Source: Torreya grandis (lineage: Eukaryota > Streptophyta > Pinopsida > Cupressales > Taxaceae). Taken from it: 64,000 nucleotides of DNA. Location: positions 3,230,001 to 3,294,000 of the forward strand of contig JARHVA010001190.1 in the NCBI GenBank assembly GCA_037957365.1. Reading direction: 5' to 3'. Position numbers and translations under genes: made by a program. Shown in pieces: positions 11,305-22,545 of the stretch (within the stretch, counting starts at the first letter, position 1; every line of letters starts with the position of its first letter). The notes beneath the pieces were generated by a model, which saw only the letters and a program-made list of their open reading frames with translations, was not told where the DNA came from and searched no databases.

Positions 11305-11364
<60 letters not shown>

Positions 11365-13874
11365 TTCAAAGCTAAATTGAAGCCTTGCCTATATAGTGCA
11401 CTTGTGGGTACCATGGAAGATGTTAAGATTGGTTCTCACCTTACTAGAAATGGGATGAGTAAGCTCTTTGTCTGGTAATTAAAGAAATTTGTGAAAATAG
11501 ATCAATGCAGATGATTCATCTGTTCTTTTATTCACACCTAGAGGGAGCTAAAATTTAGAGTTCTTACAATGTTTGTATAATCTTTTTGCTATGATAGTAT
11601 AATTCGGGTTAGTGTGACTCAACTCTTTAGTATTTGTGTGGGATTATTATGTTGTTATTGTATTAAAGTTGTAATTATTTATCTTGATTTGTTGATGAAT
11701 TTTAATATTAATCAGATAGTTTGTCTTAGTAAGATCAACCCTCCTTGTTGCTTAGTATATAGGTTATCACTTTATGTTATGTCTTATTGCCTAACTCGTT
11801 ATTTAAATTTTTTTATTAATTTGGAAAAATAAATATTTAAGGAGTAGAAATTTCTTGCTCTGCGTAAGTTGGCTTCTCTTATTTGATTATTTTCGTAGTG
11901 TAGGTTGACAAGTTTTTAGAGGTAGATAAAGCATAGAGATATAATATTTTTATGTTGAAATTAGTAGCATCTTGTATATTATTTGAATTGAGTTTGAATA
12001 AATGATGATTATACGTTGTTGTTCATATGGGACATTTGTAAAGTTTGTTCTTAGATATTGTCCTTAATTTGAGTTGACTTACCTTTGTAAAGATCCATGT
12101 TAGAACTTATCTACTTGATAGCTTTAATGGTGGTTATATTATTTAAGAATATCAATGTATAATAATATTATTTAATCTAAATTATCAATAATTTATCTGT
12201 AACACTTAATGCATTGACAATAGATGTAAGCTAGTGCTTGACTACAGAGTTACTTCCAATAACAAGTTGAAAATTATTTTATCTCTGAATCAAGAACCTT
12301 GTTAAGTAAGCCAATTAAATATTATTTAGGTGGAAAGTAATAATCATTGAGATAAACAAATGTTGTAATATCTAAGATTCATAGTTGAATGATAGCGTTA
12401 GTGTTAAGAACATATTATTTGAATAGTAAAATAACGTTAAGAATATTATATGGCAAGAAAATATTGGTAATGATAGACTTAAAATATAGTGAATTTAACT
12501 TAGTTTAACATTGATTAATGAATTATTAGTCATATAAATAGCATTGGGTCAAACACATACAGTTAAAATTAATTTTTAAATCTAATAAATTCTAACCTAG
12601 ATTATTATTGAGTGTCTTAATGTACTATTAAATATTATGATTCACATAGCTTAATCATTGTAGGAACCCATTTTAGATAGGATGACTCTGGCGAGTCTTG
12701 AGGTATTCCTTAAAATCTTGCTAGAAGAGTGAAATGAAAAATTGAGACTTATTTCCTATTTTTAAAGGTACATGGATAAATATATCATCCTCTAGAATCA
12801 TTTGGATAATTGTGTGCACTCTTAAATTATTTAGAACAAGTCTACACTAAGAGTTTTCTATTTAAAAATCAACCAAATTGATTCAGAAATAGGTCCAAAA
12901 TTAATATCCGAACTTGAGATTTTTTGAAATAGAAACTTGTAATATCTAGACTTATCATATGTGAATCAAGTTCTATAACCATAATTATCCCACCTCATTC
13001 TGATAATTTTTTTGAGGATCCAATTCCTGAGGTAATTGATATTTTTTTGCACAGATTTCTCTTTTCAACCTGTGAAATCGATTCAAATTTTGAGTTCTCA
13101 AAAATAGCTAGAGGAGTCTTAAAGAGAAACCAAAATTTATTAGTATTTTTTTTACCTTTATATTTATATAAGAGCCTTTAGTTTTTTATTTTATTTTTGT
13201 TTGTTATTTTTAGTGACCCCTTTCCAAATCAAATTTATTCAAAAAAAATTATTGTTTCTGATTTTAGTCTACAAGGTCGCTCTGGAAGGGGTGTTGCATT
13301 AATCACCTAGCTTAACGTTTCTTAAATATGAAAATTATAACCTCTTATTTTGAGTTTTATATACACTTTTAACCTTTTTTATTTACTTTTTAGCTATGTT
13401 TAATATTTGTTAACGAGTCCTCCTTGAACCCTGTTCATTAGCAGTTTCTTGAAAGATTCAGATTTCTATAGTTAATTTCAATTTGGATTAGACATTTCAT
13501 TTTATGTTATTTTTATATTAAGTCTATTTTATAACTCATGAGTTGTCCTTTGCTTAAATAACTAACTTTCAACTTTGGTTTAATTTGTAATATTTTTGAG
13601 ATATTTTATCCCAGGGTGTTTTGTGAGCCCGTGGTGTATATGTGTTTTCATAGTTTTTAGCATTATACTCTTCACATAATTAACTCTTTGTTATTTATAT
13701 TGTTGTGATCTCATTTTGTTTTGATTTACATATTAATATATATCCAATATGTCATAGTAGTTCAATTCCATGAAGAGTGTGTTCTAGTGTCACTAAGTTT
13801 AAATAATCTTTCTTTTTATGGAGTCTGAAATGTGGACCTTTGGTGTTGGTTTGTAGTTATTTAATTTATTTAAG
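10776..13874. other. AT-rich sequence, no gene seen
   Basis: Apart from the AT run at 11,307-11,358 I found no coding signal, no LTR pair and no protein similarity. This segment is the left flank of element 1. Whether it and the right flank (from 31,892) were once one element could not be shown. Confidence 0.5.
11307..11358. repeat. (AT)n microsatellite
   Basis: About 26 uninterrupted AT dinucleotides. Confidence 0.95.
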
Positions 13875-13879
13875 CATTT
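13875..13879. repeat. Target duplication of element 1, left (cattt)
   Basis: Five bases before the LTR end are cattt. Directly after the other LTR are catgt (31,887-31,891). Four of five agree, as expected for an old 5-bp duplication with one mutation. Confidence 0.6.
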
Positions 13880-15485
13880 TGTTTCACTATGTTTTTGTAT
13901 TATTATTTTTTCTTTTTAAAAAACAAGTAAAACTCAAAGAAATGGAAACGTATAGATGAACCTGAATGTAGTTGCGCGCTCGGTAATCTAAACGATGTGA
14001 AGAACTCCTCTTTGGCTTGGGAGGAATGACCTACAATAAGAATGATACTAAAAATGATATTGATTAGTAAGATTGGAGGGTGAATTGTCTATCAAGTGTT
14101 AGATTTAAGAAGTACAAGACTTCAATGGAAAGTTGTCAATCCACTCATTTAACAAGTTAAATTATGAAAAATGCTAATAAGAGATGCTTGCATAAAGTAA
14201 TCAAAGGTACTTAATCATAATGTAATAAATGTTTTTCAAGAGAAATAAGTGATTTTTAAAAAATTACATTAACTTGTTCAAAATAAATTCTAAAGTTCTA
14301 AGATGTGATTTAGAAAATAGTTTATGACTCTGTGTTGTGATAGAAGTCAAAAAAATAGATTTTGGGTGAGGGTTGATGGGAGATTTTAACTAGCTATTTT
14401 TGTGAAAAATAATCATATAGAGATTGATGTCGGTCACTATGTAACCGATACCATTTAAGGATAACCAATGTTGATCAGGGGCAACCAATGTCGATTAAGG
14501 GTGATTGATGTCAGTCACTGTGTGTTTTATCACAATTTTGACTTTGGGCAAAAGGGGACTTTTGGGTGGGTTGCAGAGGGGTTTTATGGACTATTTTGGG
14601 TTGGTTTATGGTCTTGAATATAAAATGGGATCTCATAGATATTTAATACTCAAATGGCTAAGAATGGTCAGTGGGAATTTTGTGGACAAGGGGGCGTTTG
14701 GAGTTGCATAACTCCAACACAAAAAAGAATATGGGGAGAGATTGAAAGTGAGTGAAAACACTAAATTACCAAAACTAGATGCTAAACTTGTGAAAAACAA
14801 ATAATATTTATTTGTTTGTGGAGTTATTGGCTTGATTATGACTTGAAGTTGAGTGTGATCTACTTGAAAGCCTGCAACAAAATGGATAGAGTAATGATGC
14901 TTGAATCCTCAATCTTGAGGTGGTGAAACACTTCCTGATCTCTGGACTAGTTCTTTGGTTTGCTGGAAAGCTGAGATTCACATAAGATTTTTGGTCTTGC
15001 TCAAATAATTCAACCTCCTGATCAAGGGTCTTAGGGTAGCCTTAAGTAACCGACGTCAGTCCTAGTCAATCGGCATCAGTCAAGAGGTGACCGACATTGA
15101 TCAAGGTGAAAATAGTCTAAGCTGCCCAAAATAGTATTTTATACTTAAGTTTGGTCATTAAGACCATTAGAAGTGGTCCAAGCTTGAATAAGGCAGCATA
15201 GGCATGCAAGAAGAAATGGTCTAGGAGGTTAGGACTTTAAATGCCAAGGTAAAAAATAGTCTTAAGGCTAGATATCACTAAATAAGTCATGGGTTTGATT
15301 AGGGTGAGGTGTAAAGAGGATTAATTTGCTTAATTAACTAATTAATTTAGCTAAATGTGTGTAAAGGGGTAAATGGGTTTTTCAAAGGGGTTTTAAGAAA
15401 TATTCTAACCCAAGGGGGCCAAGGAGGTAAAAAAGAAATGTTTTTCGATAATTAGAACCATTGATATGGTTTTTTTGTGTCTAAA
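13880..15485 (-). repeat. Element 1, 3' LTR
   Basis: It aligns end to end with 30,252-31,886. On the plus strand it begins TGTTTCACTATG, and the other end is gtgtctaaa, where the 5' LTR has gtgtctaca, so the TG terminus has mutated here. Both copies carry two clusters of ACGT-core words: about 14,425-14,520, with neighbouring units spaced about 22 bases, and 15,048-15,105. A TATA-like TATAAAAT is on the minus strand at 15,136-15,143. The short ORF at 14,505 is repeated in the other LTR and is LTR sequence, not a gene. Confidence 0.88.
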
Positions 15486-15500
15486 TTTTGCCCTTTTTTA
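15486..15500 (-). promoter_or_regulatory. Polypurine tract of element 1
   Basis: On the minus strand the bases next to the 3' LTR read AAAAAAGGGCAAAA, a purine run interrupted by one C. This is the expected site for second-strand priming in reverse transcription and supports both the LTR boundary and the minus orientation. Confidence 0.65.
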
Positions 15501-17237
15501 TTGCATAAGTTACATTAACAAGCTACAAAATAAAAATAAATGATGCAGTGGAAGGTTGGATGCCCCAAGTATGGGAGGAGGTGCTCCCCCTCAAACTGAG
15601 AAACAATGAGGTGAAAATTAAGTCAAGTACGGGTTTGACAAGTGGGTAAGTGGGTGATAAAGTGGTGTGGGTGATTAGGCATAGAAACACAGAAGAGCGT
15701 ATAAAATGCAACGAAGTGTAATATGATAAATTATGCTGAGATGAGGTTGTCATGGTTGAAAAAATTGGTAAATAAGGTTGTACATAAAATAACAAGTGAT
15801 AAGTGAACCAAGCCACAACATTAGGTGTAGCTAATATGAGTTGTACTTATAAATGCAACTCTCTATGCTGAGGTATCCATCTTTTTAGGGAGCCAAACGT
15901 AGGGTGATCCTAAGAAGACAAAATGGGTGGTAAGTGTTACAACTATAAAGGATCCCTTTTGGGGGGAACGGGTGCTAAGGTTGGGGGTAGGGGTTAAGGG
16001 TTATAACCCCAATAAGATTAATTGATATTGGTCACTCCAAGGTAGAATCAACCAACATCGATTATTCTAACCCTAAAGGTGATCGATATCGATCACCAAC
16101 CAAACCCTAGAAAAGGGGGCTGGTGACCAAACAGGTCAAAAACATTTAGCTTGTTATTATTTGTGGTTGTCGTGTTGCGCTTGAACAACTAATGCCCAAG
16201 GATATTTTAATGACTATTGAGTGAAATAGGTGAGCTAGTAGAAGGTGAGAAAGCAAGGAAAAATTTGTGTCCAATTTGATTATAAGTGGTTTGGGCAGGG
16301 CGATTGATGGGGTATGGACCAGGGTTGATGAAGAGAAATGACTATGCAGTGAGGTGGAAGACAAGTAGTGGCTAAGTGACAGGTGCGACCATAAAGATGG
16401 ATGCGGGATGAGGTAGGTTAGATTGCACCTTTTATGTTGCATTTGTATTGAAATTTTGTTGGTAGCTTAATGTGTGAGGATAGGAGGGGGGTTAATGGAA
16501 TGTTTTATTGAAATTATCTTGTATTTAAGGTAGAGGGGAGGGTAATTAGAGTGTGGTTGAGAAGATTTAATTAGGTTTTAGGGGAAAAAGTATGGTTTTG
16601 AGGCTAATCCCTAACACATAGTGATTGATTTCAATCGGGGTCAATCGACATCAATCAATAGGGAGCTGATGTTAGTCTATATTGGACTAACATCGGGCAA
16701 TAAGGAAAGTGATGTCGGTCAAGGGTCGACTGACATCATGCAAGAAGAAAACCAGATTTGGTCAAGGGTTGACCAATGTTGGGTAAAAAGGAAACTAACA
16801 TCAGTCAAAAGTCGATCAACGTCGATCCTGGGGTAAAAATAGGTGGATGGAATAATTTTTAGAATGACTAGTAATGATTTTGTGAAGGTGGATGGGTGAA
16901 ATAAGTGTGTAGGAGTGGGGGTTAGGAATGGCTTGGTTTTTTTAGTTGGGTAGGCTAAACGAGAAAGGGGATAAGTTGGAGTATGACTAGAAGTGATAGG
17001 GTAGAATAGATAAGGGCATGGGTAAATGTGGGAAATAGCAAACATAGGTGAGTGCCTAGGCATTTAAAGTATAGGTTGAACTAAGTTGTATATCTAACCT
17101 TGTAGGGGAGGTCATTATTGATTATGTGGAATTGAGTGTTACCGCTACTCAAAAAGTTGTGCAAAGATATGATTGATGATGATTGGGCCCACATGACTGT
17201 GGTGGGTCTAGGTGGTATGTGACACTATCAGCATGTG
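15501..17237. other. Element 1 3' region with ACGT-core repeats
   Basis: No conserved coding signal. Ser/Leu/His-rich minus-strand frames (for example near 15.6, 16.3 and 16.9 kb) look like complements of G-rich plus-strand DNA. Two groups of the LTR motif family recur here: 16,020-16,105 (including gatcgatatcgatcacc) and 16,617-16,829 (at least eight words such as tgatgtcggtcaa and gtcgatcaacgtcgatc, spaced by about 22 or 44 bases). The same motifs are therefore in both the LTRs and the internal 3' region. Confidence 0.55.
16617..16829 (+). repeat. Internal cluster of TGACATC/ACGTC words
   Basis: Words of the pattern (g)tcRatYgacRtcRRtcaa follow one another through this stretch, alternating in orientation, with spacing near multiples of 22. 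They belong to the family in the element 1 LTRs and the solo LTR at 3,077-3,897. Confidence 0.55.
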
Positions 17238-18235
17238 CTCTAAGATACATATATTTTGATAGCCCTCATTGAGAGATGGGACCTAGTTACCAACACATTC
17301 TTTTTGTCGAAAGGATAGTTGATCATTCTACATGAGGATGTCCACAGGGTATTGAGGCTACCCATACAGGGTCGAGTGGTGGATCCGATTTGCAGTGAGG
17401 ATTTGGATGCACAAATGGACTTGTTATTTGGGGAGCATGTAGTAAAGGCCTAATACCATGGTGGAAGATTTTATTTTGAGGATATTTATCAGATGGATAT
17501 AGAAAGGAGGAGACTAATGACTATGCTAATGATAGCAGTCACTTACTATGCATTGCTTGATTCTAATAGTGAGAGGTATGTGTGGGCTCTAATAGGCATT
17601 CTAGTAGAGATCCATGAAGACCAGACAATATATGTGTGGTCACCAACACTGTTGGTACAGGTATATCAAGAGTTGTCCGGCTATCAATTACATAAATGGT
17701 ATGGGCTGAGCATATGATTTTTATACCATTGTTGGGCGTATGAGCATATTACTATCTTATGACCAATTGGATTACCATGGAGGACATGGCATCAAGCCCA
17801 ATTCAGAGTTAGGTTTATGAGGTGGAGATCTAATATGGAGCTACCATGAGTACGTGGGTAAGTTCAAGATTTAACATGGTTCAGGCAACGATTGGATGCT
17901 CTGGTAGATGGTGAGGTTATTTAGAGACCTTATGTGGAACTTCCATTATGGAGGGGGTTATGCGCATAGAATTTTTCCCTGCAAAGCATCAAATGGATAT
18001 ATGGGAAGAGGGATCATGAGATAGAGTTGATCCCTTTTGACCATGTGAGGTGGTAGTATGGTTTGGTGCAGGGTGATCCAGGAGTATTCCCACAATATCG
18101 ATGAGAAGATGTAGAGGCACCATTGCCTCTACCACATCCATCGAAGGATGAGTCTTTATATGAGGATCTACTAGCCCCTATAATAGTGGATTATGTCAGG
18201 GTGACTCCTAATTATATTTATTGGAGGTAGAGATG
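17238..18235 (+). pseudogene. Plant mobile domain (PMD) ORF, antisense to element 1
   Basis: The plus strand reads as a plant mobile domain (aminotransferase-like / MAIN-like family). The N-terminal part has ALIERWDLVTNTFFL at about 17,262, then LHEDVHRVLRLPIQG, matching the family pattern LIERW.p.T.TF.lp.GE.t.tL.DV..L..LP..G. After two in-frame stops an open stretch (17,493-17,717) carries VTYYALLDSNSERYVWALI and LVQVYQELSGYQLHKW. A frame change leads to CWAYEHITIL, the family's WaWE-type motif. Later frames give WFRQRLDALVDGEV, LPLWRGL and VQGDPGVFPQYR. PMD proteins include MAIN/MAIL1 in Arabidopsis, and the domain is known to occur inside retrotransposons and MULEs (established). Here it lies between pol and the 3' LTR of element 1, on the strand opposite to gag-pol. 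It carries roughly 10 stops and shifts and is not functional. The original start is not visible. Confidence 0.78.
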
Positions 18236-18995
18236 ACACCTTATAGTAGTTAGTGGAGATGGAGGATAGGGTCCCAATGTTGGAGGGGGTGATGGATAGG
18301 GTGAGGAGTTAGGTGAGGACAAGGAGGGTGAGGAGGCATAGATGGAGGATGAGGTACCTTATTTATAGACAGTTACCATAGAGAGGGACACTGTAAGAGC
18401 AACATTGGCTACCCTATAGGCATCTCTAACTTTCATGACATAAGAAAGAGACATGACACAGGGACAATTAGCAGCAAGGACCTAAGAGAGGGATAGTATC
18501 CAGGCATACCTAGCCATTGTCACCCAGGTGAGAGACTCTGCATGGTGACAACTAACTACTATCATGCAAAAGACAGATGGGCTATAGGCATAGTTGACTT
18601 TGGTGATAGTTGAACAGGATGCTCTGAGATAAACAAGAGGATGATCATAGAGTGGAGTAGTTATAAGAGCACCTTAGACCATCCTAGCGATGAGATATGC
18701 TATGATAGTAGAGGATCTCAGATACTATGAGGTTCATATTATTACCAAGCTTCTAGATGTGTCTCATTACACAGAGTATCTAGAAGAGTCGATGACATCG
18801 AGGAGCACTGGTATTACTGCACCCAGTGGTGGCACAACATTTAGAGGGGCAAAGATAGGGTAAAGAGATGGACAGGGTCTAAGGGATAGTAGTGCCCCTA
18901 CACTATAGATTATTGGTTTTTTATACTATTATGCTTTTGATTTCAACCTGAGAGCTGATTTAGCAAGATGTATATATCATTTTGAGAGAGATATG

Positions 18996-18998
<3 letters not shown>
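18236..18998 (+). pseudogene. Possible C-terminal tail of the PMD ORF
   Basis: Continues plus-strand coding-like texture after the PMD: short open stretches rich in Asp/Glu/Arg (GGGDGXGEELGEDKEGEE-like around 18,260-18,340), then an Arg/Gln/Glu-rich part (about 18,380-18,680) that would suit a coiled coil. Frames are too broken for a reliable reading and no domain is recognised. It ends at the (GT)n run. Confidence 0.35.

Positions 18999-19071
<73 letters not shown>
18999..19071. repeat. (GT)36 microsatellite
   Basis: A perfect GT run of about 36 units inside element 1, just past the PMD tail. Its purity in an otherwise heavily mutated element indicates recent expansion. Confidence 0.97.
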
Positions 19072-19073
<2 letters not shown>

Positions 19074-20829
19074 GAATTTGGTTTGAGTTGTGATGTTATT
19101 GATAATTATGTATGATGTGATGGTTCATTTATGCTTAATTTATGTTATGTTTATGTGATGATCTAGTTTATGATACAATGATGACATATTTATGGATTAT
19201 GGTTCAACATATTTTTAATAAGTGCATGCTTGACTTATATTTTTAGATGTGGATATTGAATTAATGAATCCATGTGGTCCCATACTTAGATGCATATGTG
19301 ACTTAGTTGATTCATTTATCTTAGTTAGAGAAATGACTAAATGTTGCTTGATTCATTTAGGATAAAAAAATTATTATGAATTTTATGTGAAAGATTAATT
19401 TGACTTATACTTGATGATAAGCAAGATTGATTAGCTCCTATGATCTTAGAAACTAATATGAGATGTTGATTTGATAATGTATGATGATGTTTATGTGATG
19501 AATAATTTAGTTGACTTAGGATTTATTATGATATGATGGGTATGATTTAATTATGTTGATTATAATGACTATGATGAATATAATGTTTTCATGATAAAAA
19601 CACCTAAACAAATGATATGAATGGTTAATAAAATAGAATGTAACAACATACAATAAAACAAAATGTTCTAAAATGTGTTTAATATGATGATGTCATTTAT
19701 TTGTAATAGATTAGATAAGAGATGATTTAAAATGTTTAAAACCTCCTAAACATATAGATTAATTTTGATAAAATGATATATGTAAGAAGAGGAAAGAAAA
19801 GAGAGAATAATGTTAAACAATCAAAAAATAAATGCCTTGACGAATGGATCAACAAGTAGGTATGATGAAGAAGAAGGATGCGTGGTGCTTTTTCATTGGG
19901 GAGAACCAAAATAGTAATATGTATTGGCTTATGAACATAAGTCCTTCTCATACTTCGCATTAACATTCATTGGTTTATCAATAAGTATCTTGATCACGTA
20001 GTGTCAAATAAGCTCAAAATCCTTTGATTTGTAAAGGGTAAAAAAGGGAGATGGATGATAGTGGAACCTTCTTGTGGGGACAACTTGCCCTTTCTATAGG
20101 TGACCTAAGAACCATTATAAACAAGTCCATGTCTTAATTTGGTGTAGACTAATCAATGCGGGAAGTATACTATTGCTTTTGTGAAACATGATTGAAGCTT
20201 TCATATAATGTTTTTTTGAATTTTGACTATGGACCTTTCTGATGATTTTGTAAGTGATATGTTGGGGAAGTTGATCAATGCGAGCAGCTTCCATGTGATT
20301 TCTTGCTTGACAAACATTTGGCTTAGCCATCCTTCAAAGGAGTGGTATAAGCTTTGGATTTGTTTGATTTGGATAGTTTTCCTTCAAGGGATCAGTCTGT
20401 AATTATAGATATGACCCATAAAATATATTATTATTATTTTGTTATTATTGTTTTATAGACATAGACTTGCTTATATAGGCCTAAGGTTTGCCTTTATGAG
20501 GGAAAAACTATAGCACAAGAAGGTTGAATGGTGGGTGAGAGTGTGTTTAAAATCCAATGACCATGGGGATCCATCCTATAAAAGATGAAAAGTATCCATA
20601 AGAATCATGCCATGGGTAGAGCCATGGTACCCATGTTTAGGATTTAGGCTAAAATTATGATGGATAATCACATGATTCTTTGATTTAATTGGTTGTCCTT
20701 AAAGTAAGGAGAGGAAGGTGATAGTTTTGTAAAACAAGGGATAAGATTAAGTTAGACATAAGGTGATGTAGAACTTGTTTTAACAAAATAACGGTCATAG
20801 ATGTGAAGCATTGAGGGGCTCAGGTTTGG
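19072..20829. other. Element 1 spacer between PMD ORF and integrase, no gene seen
   Basis: AT-rich, no conserved coding signal on either strand; rich in TGATGAT/ATGATTT words between 19.1 and 19.7 kb. It is the region between the convergent 3' ends of gag-pol (minus) and the PMD ORF (plus), where transcript ends would be expected. No terminator can be identified. Confidence 0.5.
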
Positions 20830-21935
20830 ATTTTTCTTCAAGGGATGATAACCAGTAAGCTCCTAACCCATACTAATGCATTATGATAAATGGTCCAATC
20901 CAATTAAAATCAAACTTACCTTGTTTGATTCTTTCCATGTTAGTTACATGTTGATTTTCCTTTAAGATGAGGTCTTCGATATTGAATTCTTTCTCTCTTA
21001 GGTGATTTTTATAAGCATGCATGATTTGATCTTGATAGACATGAAGATTATTAAGCATGGCTAAAAGACGCTCATCAAGTAGCTCAAGTTGGGCTAGACA
21101 GTTTTGACGATACTCACCTTCTGAGATGATATCCTTTAGGGATATATGAAGGGAGGGAATTTGCACTTTGAGAGGCAAGACAACTTATATACCATAGAAA
21201 AGTGAGAAAGGAGTGGCACCCATAGGGGTTCAAATGTTCATTTGATATGCCCATAGGGCGAAGGTAATGTGTAAGTGCCAATCCCTACCCAATTCATTGA
21301 CCATTTTGGTTAGCATTTTATTAAGTGTTTTGTTAGAAGCTTCAGGTTATCCATTAGCTTGTGGATGATATGGATACGGGAATCTTAACTTAATGCCAAA
21401 TGTGTTGCAAAGATTGCTTACTTTCTTGTTTTTAAATGATTTACCATTGTCGGTGATGATTTTGTGAGGAAAATTGAAGAAACAAATAATGTGATGATTA
21501 ATGAAGTCGATAATTTTATCAACTTTGGTTGAGACAAGGGGAATAACCTCTACCCATTTGGTCAAATATTCTGTCGTACTAATGATAGAATGATGTCTTT
21601 GTAAAGAATGAGGGTTGATTTCACCAATGAGATCTAATCCCCACTGAGAGAAGGGTCAGAAATCCTTAGAGAATTATAGCCCATTCCTAGGAATGTGATG
21701 CAAGTTAACATGTTTTTGACGCTTGACAAACTTCTTGACATAATCACAACAATATTGGTTAAGAGTAAGCCAATAGTATCAAAGGTAAAGGATGTGTTTA
21801 ACGATAGCTAAACTACTAAAGTGTCCTCCACAAATCCCATCATGAATTTCTTTCATTGCATGAGAGATTTTGTGACTATGTAGGCATTTAAAAAGAAGAC
21901 CATCAAAGCCTCATTTGTAAAGAGTTATCCCAAGT
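20830..21935 (-). pseudogene. Integrase of element 1
   Basis: Minus-strand reading gives an N-terminal zinc-binding remnant (GGHFSSLAIVKHILYL ... CCDYVKKFVKRQKH). The catalytic core follows: LDLIGEINPHS with the first Asp, TEYLTKWVEVIPL, KIITDNGKSFKN with the second Asp, and YHPQANG followed by PEASNKTLNKML with the Glu. The C-terminal part (20,873-21,178) contains QLELLDERLLAML, YKNHLREKEFNIEDLIL and FDFNWIGPFIIMH, the usual K.F..GDLVL...GP..I pattern. The D,D,E residues are all still visible, but at least two stops interrupt the frame. No chromodomain follows. Integrase would insert the element cDNA. Confidence 0.88.
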
Positions 21936-22199
21936 ATGGTATAGTGATAAGTACTCTGTATAAAATCTCATCTACCATTTCTAGAGAGATCAGAAGGGAC
22001 GATGGCTAAGGAAAAATAGTTAAATATTTGCTTATATCAAACATCGGGTTGGGTTTCCTCCACATTGCAAATGGAAGAGAGGTCTAATTTGGTGTAATAA
22101 GGTTGGTTAAGGTAGTAGATGGTGACAAATATTTTGGAATCTAAAGGTGAATATGGGATTTGGGAAGCAAGAGAAGCCATGGTATTGGCGAACTTATTC

Positions 22200-22545
22200 A
22201 TAGAATGTAGAGTGCCTTGAATAAGGTAATGGTTAAATAACGTCAATAGTACATCTACCAATTATTTGTATTTCCATAGAACATCATTTTTACATTGGTA
22301 AGAATCATTGATTTTGTTGACCATGAGTTGGGAGTCACCAAAAATATTGATCGATTTTACTCCCAAGGGAAAAGCTATTTGGAGACCTAAAACTAGGACC
22401 TCATACTCAGCCATGTTGTTGGTGCAATCAAAACCAAGTTTGAAGGATGAAGGAAAAGGCTCACCTTCAAGGGGGATAAGGATGATTCCCGCACCCCACC
22501 ATCTTAACACTTTGATCCATCAAATATCATGGTCATGTGATAATC
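22200..22545 (-). pseudogene. Second RNase H (plant/archaeal type) of element 1
   Basis: An open minus-strand stretch (22,510-22,262) reads GAGIILIPLEGEPFPSSFKL, then CTNNMAEYEVLVLGLQIA and VKSINIFGDSQLMVNKI. The order (FDGS)...GAGI......NN.AEYEAL..GL..A......GDSQLV..Q is the RNase H domain that Tat-lineage elements carry in addition to the retroviral-type RNase H. The catalytic Asp, Glu and Asp positions (FDGS just upstream, AEYE, GDSQ) are all present. It lies between the RT/RNase H and integrase, exactly where Tat/Ogre elements have it. Confidence 0.85.

Noticed and set aside
14505..14711. 68-codon ORF, repeated in similar form at 30,876-31,166
   Set aside because: It is repeated because both copies lie in the LTRs of element 1. 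It overlaps the motif clusters and has no protein similarity.
15523..17063. Three minus-strand ORFs of about 97-114 codons rich in Ser/Leu/His
   Set aside because: Not in frame with pol, downstream of integrase, no motif. They read as complements of G-rich plus-strand DNA near the PMD ORF.
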